The translations under genes were made by a program, and so were the position numbers. A stretch of DNA of 12,743 nt from Caryophanales bacterium UBA7642 (lineage in GTDB: Bacteria; Bacillota_I; Bacilli_A; RFN20; CAG-288). The stretch is from positions 1-12,743 of the forward strand of contig DLIM01000031.1 of assembly GCA_002483745.1 (NCBI GenBank). The letters are read 5' to 3'. The notes beneath the pieces were generated by a model. That model searched no databases. It was not told the origin of the DNA and was given only the letters and a program-made list of their open reading frames with translations. Positions 5,324 to 11,410 of this stretch are shown one piece after another. Within the stretch, counting starts at the first letter, position 1, and each line of letters opens with the position of its first letter.

Positions 5324-6220
5324 CTAATATTTAGCATACCAATCAGATAAGTGTTTTCCACAGTCGGTATAGTCATCTAAAGTAAAATCAGTCAGTTTCT
5401 TACACTCAGGCTTAATGAAGCAGCAGGTTTCATCCCTGTTAGCTAAAGCCCAGGCAAAATGACTGAGCTTCTTTTCTTTAAGATAGTCTAACCATTCTTT
5501 TGTGGCTTCATAGTTGATTGGACCGTTTCCGCTAGCCGGAGAGATACCGAATTCACTGACAAAGATAGGTAAGCCTTTGCTTAAGGCATAATCAGCTTTG
5601 TCTCTTAATTCTTTAGTATGGGTTGAGGAATAGAAATGAAGTGAATAGCAAAGATTATCGTAAGGAAGAGGGCTATCAGCCATTTTATCGACATCCTGAG
5701 ACCAAGTGGTAGTTCCTACCACTATTAAGCTTTCCGGAGAATTCTTTCTAATCACCGGTATGATCTGATTAGCATAATTCTTAATATCAGCAAGAGTGCA
5801 GTTCTTATTAGGCTCATTGCAGATTTCATAGATGACATTAGGGACATTCTGATAATGACCGCTGACATAGCCGAAGAATTTAATAGCCTTATCGACATTG
5901 GTCAAAGGATTCGAATCGGAAAGAATGTGCCAATCAATAATGACATAGAGATTTTCTTTAACGGCAATGCTGACACCTTTATCAATAAGATTAAGGAGCT
6001 TCAAGCAATTCTCTAAGTCTCCAGCACAGAAGCCGTTTTCTTCTTCGGTATACATAGCTAACCTAAAAGCATTAATCTTCCAGTTATCCTTAAAGAAAGT
6101 GAAAGTCTTCTCGTTGACATATTCAGGATAGAAACTCAAGCCGTGACTGGAAACGCCATGAAGGACGATTTCCTGATTTTCAGAATATAGTTTAGTTCCA
6201 CGTACTTTTAAAAATTCCAT
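5324..6220 (-). CDS. GH5 (subfamily 2-type) endo-beta-glucanase, no signal peptide
   Basis: This 298-residue glycoside hydrolase is a complete (beta/alpha)8 catalytic domain with no binding module. It closely follows Bacillus Cel5A-type cellulases: HGVSSHGLSFYPEYVN (21-36), FRLAMYT (52-58) with conserved Arg53, VIIDWHILSD (93-102) with His98, YEICNEPN (131-138) with acid/base Glu136, LHFYSSTH (194-201) with His195, and IFVSEFGIS (219-227) with nucleophile Glu223; Trp257 lines the -1 site. It should cleave beta-1,4-glucan or a related beta-glycan internally. The N-terminus (MEFLKVRGTK) has no signal peptide, and the protein has nine Cys, which fits a cytoplasmic enzyme acting on imported oligosaccharides (inference). 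The start at ATG 6220 is set by GGAG at 6230-6233; the longer frame begins at a TTG inside that ribosome site. It lies 92 nt downstream of the ABC permease. Confidence 0.93.
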   Translation of the reverse strand: MEFLKVRGTKLYSENQEIVLHGVSSHGLSFYPEYVNEKTFTFFKDNWKINAFRLAMYTEEENGFCAGDLENCLKLLNLIDKGVSIAVKENLYVIIDWHILSDSNPLTNVDKAIKFFGYVSGHYQNVPNVIYEICNEPNKNCTLADIKNYANQIIPVIRKNSPESLIVVGTTTWSQDVDKMADSPLPYDNLCYSLHFYSSTHTKELRDKADYALSKGLPIFVSEFGISPASGNGPINYEATKEWLDYLKEKKLSHFAWALANRDETCCFIKPECKKLTDFTLDDYTDCGKHLSDWYAKY

Positions 6221-6254
6221 TGCTTGAATCTCCAATTATTTGAATATTCTACTA

Positions 6255-6268
6255 TTTCTCTTGAGAAA
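6255..6268. promoter_or_regulatory. Inverted repeat upstream of the GH5 gene (candidate operator)
   Basis: TTTCTC-TT-GAGAAA is a perfect 6-bp inverted repeat with a 2-nt centre, 35-48 nt before the GH5 ATG. On the minus strand it lies just upstream of TAGAAT (a possible -10), so a bound regulator would block that promoter. The partner protein is unknown. Confidence 0.3.
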
Positions 6269-6312
6269 AAAGAACAGAAAAATAGCGAAACTTTAGCTCC
6301 TTTTAAGAGCTT

Positions 6313-8796
6313 CTATTCCACAGATTTCAACGATTCCACCATCTTGATCTTTTTAATTCTTAAGCAAAGCAGGAAGTTTACTATAAAGGCAGTCAAAACG
6401 CTTAGTATAAAAGCTAAGAAATAAGTTAAAGCATTGATGTGATAGATAAAGGTAATCAAGGTTGTCTTATTGATGGCTAGGACTAAGACACATAAAGGAT
6501 AACCAAAGGCTAGACCTATTAAGGCACCAACTATGGTATCAATCATGATCTCGGTTACTAAAGTCTTAGTAATCTCCGAAAAATTAAAGCCTAAGACCTT
6601 CATCGTAGCTATATCCCGTTTTCTTTCATTGATATTAAGGCTAGCTAAGTTATAGATGACGACAATAGCTAAGAGGATAGCAAAGATCTTTACGACATTT
6701 GTCATGGCAGTAATAGAACTTAATAATTGATGAGCGTAATCTAAAGAATCCTGCTTGGATTTGACGGAGAAGAAGGAATAACTGTTGCTGATGTTTTTAG
6801 TAGTGGCTTGGGTTAAAGAACTATCTTTAACCGTTACCCAGAAGTTAGTAGGATTAAGTGTTAAATCAGGATAGTTTTTATAGCTATCAAATACTCCTTT
6901 TAGAGAACAGGATTCAAAAACGGTATCCACTCTTCTTTCATATTCAGTGCCATTGATAATCAATTTGACCGTATCGCCTTCTTTAATGCCCAAATCATCG
7001 CAGGTAGTCTTATCAATCGTTAGACCTTCCCCTTGGTAATCAATTTTAAAGCAAGAAGAGTCATCAGCGAGGAGATAAACGTAAAGATCTTTTAGGGAGG
7101 ATGAGCTAGATAAAGAACCAGTTGTAGCAGTTACCTTCTCAACACTCTTAACATTATCAAAGCTTTCTAAAGAGAGATAATCACTTTCAGAATATGAAGA
7201 TAAAGACACATTGATATCTACTACTTCCTGCTCTTTATAAGTCAAATCGATTCCATACTCTAAAGTATCAACGATTCCAAAGCCACAGACCAAGAGGGCT
7301 GTACAGCCTAAAGTCCCTAAGACCACCATCAAAGATTTTACTTTGTTCTTAAAAATATTTCTAAAAGCTAATCTATTTGGAATAGAAAGATGCTTAGTTA
7401 ATATGTTAGGTTTGCTTGGCTTAGCCTTCATACTCTTAGTCTTGGCTCTTAAGGTATCAACAGGCTTTTCTGATATGACGGAGTGGGAAGCTAAGAAACT
7501 TACTATAATTGCTAGCAGCAATAGACAGAGAGTAATTACTATCGACAATGGATGGAAGAAAGTAGCTCTCCTTACAGGCAAATCCCAAAGAATGTTGCAT
7601 TTAATCTCCATGACTTTAGGAATAATCACTGGCCCAATAAAGAAACCCAGTAATCCTCCGATAAGACATAAGATGAAGCCATAGGAGATATAGTGAAGAT
7701 AAATATATCTCTTCTTGACTCCAATAGCTTTTAAAGCCCCAATCTGAATTCTTTCTTTAATGATCATCTGAGAAAGAGTGGTAAGAATGACTAATATGGA
7801 TACGAGGAAGAAAATAATAGGGAAGACATATGTCAGCTTGCTGGCTTGGTCGACATCCTGTGCCATAGCTAAAGAAGCCGGTAAATTTGAGCTTAATGCT
7901 GAGACGATAAGGCTGACAGAGGGATAATCGTTTTTGATTTTCTCTTTGATGGTCTGGTTAAGACTATCTAAATCGGTCCCTGACTCAGCTTTGACGAGAA
8001 TCTGGTTCTTGGTCTTCGAGAGTAAACTAGTTAGTGAATCGGAAACGGAAGTATAATCAGTCATTCCTAAGGTGTGTAAAAGACTGATAGCCTGATTGAG
8101 ACCATCGACATCATAGTTTTCATTTAGAATCGACATTAAGGAATCTTGGATTACTTGATAGTTGGTTTCAATAATTGAACTAGAAAAAGATGAAGACTGA
8201 ACCCCTTCAGAATGATACATGAAGCCTGTCACTTTTGTGGTCAAATCAAGAGAAGCATTGCTAAAGACATCTTCTTTATCAGTTTTCTTATATGAAGAAA
8301 GAAGGGAGAACAGTTCCTTATTGGAATCTGTCTTAAAGTAGTTATTTAAAGTGAAACTAAAGCTATCACCAATAGAGATGTTATTATCGGAAACATAACT
8401 ATTCATCAAAAGAAAGCCTCTATTTCCTTTGCTTACTAAAGGAGTTGAAAGAGTGTTTGCTTCATTCTCGACAATTAAATAGAAGGACTTTTTGTTTCCT
8501 TCGACTGTTAAGTAAGTTCTCTCCTCTGCTTTCTTTACTCCAGTAATTGTTTCAATTGCTTCCGGAGTTAAGTCGCCATTAGAAGAAGTGGTGACATAGA
8601 TGTCAGAGAAATTGGTTTCATTATAGAGATTATTTACCCGCTCTTTAAGGTTGTTGGCGTTGCTAGTTAGGCCACTAAAAAGACAGATAGCCAAAAAGGA
8701 TATGGCAATGACGGAAAAGAACTGTTTCCAGTTCTCTTTAGTCGAACGGATAAGTTTCTTAAAGAGAAGCCTAGTAGTCGAAACCTTTTTTACCAT
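6313..8796 (-). CDS. ABC transporter permease with two FtsX-like domains (MacB-type exporter)
   Basis: This 827-residue membrane protein has about eight membrane segments: 27-43, 323-345, 367-392 and 416-437 in the first half; 486-510, 701-721, 748-774 and 788-812 in the second. Each half carries a large Ser/Thr-rich extracytoplasmic domain (about 44-320 and 512-700) and the FtsX signature helix with its coupling motif: IKERIQIGALKAIGVKK (346-362) and INERKRDIATMKVLGF (722-737). Such fused permeases work with one ATPase to export or extract substrates such as antimicrobial peptides, lipids or lipoproteins, or to drive envelope signalling, rather than to import. The ATG at 8796 overlaps the end of the ATPase gene by 7 nt, so the two are translationally coupled. 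The length and twin-domain layout look intact. Confidence 0.92.
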   Translation of the reverse strand: MVKKVSTTRLLFKKLIRSTKENWKQFFSVIAISFLAICLFSGLTSNANNLKERVNNLYNETNFSDIYVTTSSNGDLTPEAIETITGVKKAEERTYLTVEGNKKSFYLIVENEANTLSTPLVSKGNRGFLLMNSYVSDNNISIGDSFSFTLNNYFKTDSNKELFSLLSSYKKTDKEDVFSNASLDLTTKVTGFMYHSEGVQSSSFSSSIIETNYQVIQDSLMSILNENYDVDGLNQAISLLHTLGMTDYTSVSDSLTSLLSKTKNQILVKAESGTDLDSLNQTIKEKIKNDYPSVSLIVSALSSNLPASLAMAQDVDQASKLTYVFPIIFFLVSILVILTTLSQMIIKERIQIGALKAIGVKKRYIYLHYISYGFILCLIGGLLGFFIGPVIIPKVMEIKCNILWDLPVRRATFFHPLSIVITLCLLLLAIIVSFLASHSVISEKPVDTLRAKTKSMKAKPSKPNILTKHLSIPNRLAFRNIFKNKVKSLMVVLGTLGCTALLVCGFGIVDTLEYGIDLTYKEQEVVDINVSLSSYSESDYLSLESFDNVKSVEKVTATTGSLSSSSSLKDLYVYLLADDSSCFKIDYQGEGLTIDKTTCDDLGIKEGDTVKLIINGTEYERRVDTVFESCSLKGVFDSYKNYPDLTLNPTNFWVTVKDSSLTQATTKNISNSYSFFSVKSKQDSLDYAHQLLSSITAMTNVVKIFAILLAIVVIYNLASLNINERKRDIATMKVLGFNFSEITKTLVTEIMIDTIVGALIGLAFGYPLCVLVLAINKTTLITFIYHINALTYFLAFILSVLTAFIVNFLLCLRIKKIKMVESLKSVE

Positions 8797-9491
8797 TTGA
8801 TATTATCCAGATTTTCAAGTCGAGGCTGAGTTTTGTTTTCGATAATCCTGCCATCAGCAATTCTAATAAGACGGGTACCTATCTTTGCTAAAGTCGCATT
8901 ATGAGTAACAATGACGACAGTGGTTTTATATTTGATAGAAATAGAATAAAGAAGTTTGATAATGCTTTCTCCGGTCTTGGAATCAAGAGCACCGGTGGGC
9001 TCATCACATAAAAGCAGCTTGGGGTTCTTAACAATAGCTCTAGCTATGGAGACTCTCTGCTGTTCACCGCCTGATAACTGAGGAGGGAAGTTATTCTTTC
9101 TTTTACCTAAGCCGACATCATTCAATAGTTCATTGGAATCTAAGGGATTCTTAACGATTGAAGCAGCAATCTCAACATTCTCTAAGGCGGTTAAGTTATT
9201 CAGAAGATTGTAGAACTGAAAGACAAAGCCGATATCATCTCTTCTAAAGTTCCCTAGTTCTTTCTCATTGTATTTAGCTACGTTCTTATCCGCAATAATG
9301 TAATCCCCTTTAGTAGAATTATCCATGCCTCCAAGAATATTCAGAAGGGTTGATTTGCCAGCTCCGGATGCTCCTAAAATGATGACGAATTCTCCTTGAT
9401 CAATATCAAAGGAGACATCATCTAAGGCTTTTACTTCTAATTCCCCAGTACCATAGATCTTAGAAAGATTCTTTACTTCTATATAGGACAT
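8790..9491 (-). CDS. ABC transporter ATP-binding protein (MacB/LolD type)
   Basis: This 233-residue ATPase contains every canonical element: Walker A GASGAGKST (40-48), Q-loop Gln92 in FVFQFYNLL, signature LSGGE (139-143), Walker B LLLCDE (159-164), D-loop ALD (168-170) and H-loop His197 in VTHN. The sequence around FQFYNLLNNLTALENV and DEPTGALDSKTG places it in the MacB/LolD/FtsE group that pairs with FtsX-like permeases. The ATG at 9491 follows AAGGA with about 9-nt spacing. It is the first gene of a minus-strand unit that continues into the permease (7-nt overlap) and possibly the GH5 gene. It diverges from the S66 peptidase gene across a 188-nt AT-rich intergenic region. Confidence 0.95.
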   Translation of the reverse strand: MSYIEVKNLSKIYGTGELEVKALDDVSFDIDQGEFVIILGASGAGKSTLLNILGGMDNSTKGDYIIADKNVAKYNEKELGNFRRDDIGFVFQFYNLLNNLTALENVEIAASIVKNPLDSNELLNDVGLGKRKNNFPPQLSGGEQQRVSIARAIVKNPKLLLCDEPTGALDSKTGESIIKLLYSISIKYKTTVVIVTHNATLAKIGTRLIRIADGRIIENKTQPRLENLDNIKW

Positions 9492-9568
9492 TTGTTATTT
9501 CCTTATGACTTAATATAAGCATTTCTCTTTTAAGAATAAAGAAAATATAGCAAGATTTTAATCATAGA

Positions 9569-9596
9569 AAAATATAAATAAGTGTTTTACTGTCAA
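9569..9596 (-). promoter_or_regulatory. Candidate promoter of the ABC exporter operon
   Basis: The minus strand has a consensus -35 TTGACA (9591-9596), a 16-bp spacer and a -10 TATTTT (9569-9574, 4 of 6 consensus bases). The leader to the ATPase ATG would be about 70 nt. A closer TATATT upstream of the Shine-Dalgarno is an alternative but lacks a -35. Confidence 0.4.
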
Positions 9597-9637
9597 AGCT
9601 TACTTTTCTCTTAATGGAAAGAGCTGGTAACAAACTA

Positions 9638-9673
9638 TGTTAAAATATTAAAAATTTGTTTTTGGATAAGGAG
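9638..9673 (+). promoter_or_regulatory. Extended -10 and RBS of the S66 peptidase gene
   Basis: TGT-TAAAAT (9638-9646) is a TG-extended -10, flanked by an AACAAA (9629-9634)/TTTGTT (9655-9660) inverted repeat. The Shine-Dalgarno AAGGAG (9668-9673) lies 6 nt before ATG 9680 and fixes the start, instead of the in-frame TTG at 9656. Confidence 0.55.
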
Positions 9674-9679
9674 TCCTTT

Positions 9680-10696
9680 ATGAAAGAAATTAAATATTTA
9701 GATAAATCAGGGACAATCTCTTTGGTTGCTCCTTCTTTTGGTTGTACCACTGAGCCTTATAAGACTAGACTTCAAGTAGCTATTAAGAATCTTACTGAGG
9801 AAGGATTCAAAATTGATAAAGGCCTGAATATCTTTCTCAACAAAGATAAAGTAAGATCAAATTCGGCTAGGCTTTGTGCTAAGGAATTCAATGATGCTTA
9901 TCTTCATTCTTCTTCTCAGGCGATTATTTCGGTTGGCGGAGGAGAGACGATGTGTGAGATTCTTCCTTATATTGATTTTAAAAGAATTGCTAAAGCTCCT
10001 TTTAAGTTCTTTATGGGATTCTCCGATAACACAAATCTGACTTTTACTTTAGCAACCATATCTGAAGTACCGACTATCTATGGACCATGTGCACCGGCTT
10101 TTGCTTTTAAGCCCTTTAAATATTCTACTTTGGATGCTTTGTCTCTTCTTCAAGGAAAAAAGAAAACCGTCAATGGCTATCCTTACTGGGATAGATATCC
10201 TTCTTCTAACGCTTCCAATCCTTTAGCTATGTCTTCTTATACTGAAAAGAAAACCTTAAGACTGTTTCCTAATCAGAATATTGAAATTAACGGCCGTTTA
10301 TTAGGTGGCTGCCTAGACAGTTTAGTTACTCTTTGCGGAACTAAATACGATCAAGTTAAAGAATATCTTGAGAAATATAAAAGTGATGGCTTTATCTGGT
10401 TCTTAGAAGCCTGTGACTTGAATTCTCTTAGCATTGAGCGTGCCCTTTTCCAGCTAAAAGAAGCCGGCTGGTTTAAGTATGCAAAAGGCTTCATTTTAGG
10501 AAGACCTTTGTGTTATCGAAAGAGCACATTTGGAATAACCCACTATGGTGCCATTAAAAGAGCCATAGGTTCCCTTCATCTTCCTCTTATCATGGATGCT
10601 GATTTAGGCCACTTTGATCCATCTATGCCTATTATTACTGGAGTTAAAGCTAAAGTAAAAGCTGATAAAGAAAACAATTTCTCTATCAGCTATTAG
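9680..10696 (+). CDS. Peptidase S66 family protein (LD-carboxypeptidase / MccF-like)
   Basis: This 338-residue serine peptidase of the S66 fold has the expected triad and spacing: nucleophile Ser115 in FMGFSDNTNL (111-120), Glu243 in WFLEACDL (240-247) and His311 in DADLGHFDP (306-314). ISVGGGETM (83-91) matches the glycine-rich loop. Family members either trim the terminal D-Ala from L,D-peptide bonds during cytoplasmic murein recycling (LdcA) or inactivate peptide-nucleotide antibiotics by cleaving the linking bond (MccF). The length and residue spacing are closer to the roughly 340-residue MccF-type branch, but that does not prove immunity function. There is no signal peptide, so it is cytoplasmic. 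It is divergent from the MacB-like exporter. No clear terminator follows it. Confidence 0.9.
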   Translation: MKEIKYLDKSGTISLVAPSFGCTTEPYKTRLQVAIKNLTEEGFKIDKGLNIFLNKDKVRSNSARLCAKEFNDAYLHSSSQAIISVGGGETMCEILPYIDFKRIAKAPFKFFMGFSDNTNLTFTLATISEVPTIYGPCAPAFAFKPFKYSTLDALSLLQGKKKTVNGYPYWDRYPSSNASNPLAMSSYTEKKTLRLFPNQNIEINGRLLGGCLDSLVTLCGTKYDQVKEYLEKYKSDGFIWFLEACDLNSLSIERALFQLKEAGWFKYAKGFILGRPLCYRKSTFGITHYGAIKRAIGSLHLPLIMDADLGHFDPSMPIITGVKAKVKADKENNFSISY

Positions 10697-10768
10697 GCGT
10701 TTAGTTTACGAAAATATTAGATAATAACGATTTTAGTATCTTAGCTAAGCTTGACAAAAAATAGAATC

Positions 10769-10999
10769 CTATCTTTTGAAGGCGTTGAACAGCAAAACGG
10801 AAAGAAGAGAGACACCGCCGGTGATTCCAATCAATGTATAAAACCAAGTGGTGGTAAGACTATTTTTGAATCCTAAGACTACCCACAAAGCCGAGATAGC
10901 AAGAGTCGCAATTATACAAAGCAAAGTCAATTTGAAATTAGAGAACTTGGAATGAGACTTCTTTAAGGAATCACTATTATTTGAATTGTTGTTATTCAT
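10769..10999 (-). CDS. Small two-TM membrane protein of unknown function (76 aa)
   Basis: The first 20 residues are Asn/Ser-rich and polar (MNNNNSNNSDSLKK), followed by two hydrophobic segments at about 23-43 and 52-72, and a short basic end (FKR). No enzymatic motif is visible and I do not recognise the family. The ATG at 10999 is preceded by AAGGA with about 9-nt spacing, inside the A-rich 16-nt gap after the DUF1294 stop, so it is the second gene of a two-gene operon. The two segments with a Gly-Gly turn (TGGVSLL) suggest a hairpin membrane anchor or a small subunit; that is inference. Confidence 0.7.
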   Translation of the reverse strand: MNNNNSNNSDSLKKSHSKFSNFKLTLLCIIATLAISALWVVLGFKNSLTTTWFYTLIGITGGVSLLSVLLFNAFKR

Positions 11000-11015
11000 T
11001 TTTCTTTTTCCTTTT

Positions 11016-11309
11016 TTATTTTGCTAACAAAAGATAGATTAAGATAGCTAAGACAGCTAACTGAAGCAGCAAAGAAAGGATGATAGTCACTGAGAAATAT
11101 TTCTTATCGGTTTTATGATGGAAGATGATTCTACCGATAAAAGCACCGATAGCTCCACCATAGACAGCACTCATAAGAAGAGTTTTCTCTTTAGTTCTGT
11201 CAGCTCCTTTTTGAGCTTTCTTTTTATCAGACCTGAATAAGAAAAAGGAGGCCAGAGACATAAAGACTAAGTAACAGGCATAGACTGCAGTTAAGATTGT
11301 TTGATACAT
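11016..11309 (-). CDS. DUF1294 family membrane protein
   Basis: This 97-residue protein has a hydrophobic N-terminal segment (about 4-25), then the DUF1294 core: D28-K-K-K-A followed by the R38-x2-E41-x-T-L-L pattern, the Gly-rich helix GGAIGAFIG (51-59) and the signature FHHKTDKKYF (63-72). A last membrane segment spans 73-95. The family is common in bacteria and of unknown function. An excellent Shine-Dalgarno (AGGAGG, plus positions 11314-11319) lies 4 nt before the ATG, and a TG-extended consensus -10 lies upstream, so it starts its own transcript, which continues 16 nt later into the 76-residue membrane protein. Confidence 0.88.
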   Translation of the reverse strand: MYQTILTAVYACYLVFMSLASFFLFRSDKKKAQKGADRTKEKTLLMSAVYGGAIGAFIGRIIFHHKTDKKYFSVTIILSLLLQLAVLAILIYLLLAK

Positions 11310-11313
11310 ACTC

Positions 11314-11344
11314 CCTCCTTCTAAAGGACTTTTAGATTATAGCA
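11314..11344 (-). promoter_or_regulatory. Promoter and RBS of the DUF1294 operon
   Basis: The minus strand reads TGC-TATAAT (-10 at 11336-11341, consensus, TG-extended) without a clear -35, then AGGAGG at 11314-11319. The leader is short, about 20 nt. Confidence 0.65.
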
Positions 11345-11410
11345 AAAAGCAGCGTTTAAGATTAAAAGAGCAGAAAGATTTTTAAAAACTAATCTTATCG
11401 CCTTCTTTTT

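Noticed and set aside
6295..6311. AGCTC/GAGCT hairpin right after the ABC permease stop, as a terminator.
   Set aside because: The stem is only 5 bp and the U-rich stretch follows at a distance, so a terminator call is not justified.
6224..6424. Plus-strand frame of about 66 codons spanning the GH5 start and the ABC permease end.
   Set aside because: It overlaps two real genes on the other strand, has low-complexity content and no convincing ribosome site.
7343..7684. Open frames opposite the ABC permease, YoaK, NUDIX and MFS genes (for example 7343-7684 plus, 4759-5019 minus, 2114-2329 minus, 12132-12359 plus).
   Set aside because: They lie fully inside strongly supported genes on the other strand and show no ribosome site or recognisable domain; they are treated as shadows.
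10697..10790. Possible terminators between the S66 peptidase and the 76-aa gene (ATAG/CTAT hairpin, CTTAGCTAAG palindrome), and a TTGACA on the plus strand at 10751.
   Set aside because: The hairpins are short and AT-rich, and the TTGACA has no matching -10 and no plus-strand gene downstream.
11345..11410. AAGATT...AATCTT repeat after the MFS gene as a terminator.
   Set aside because: It is a 6-bp AT-only stem without a clean U-tail.
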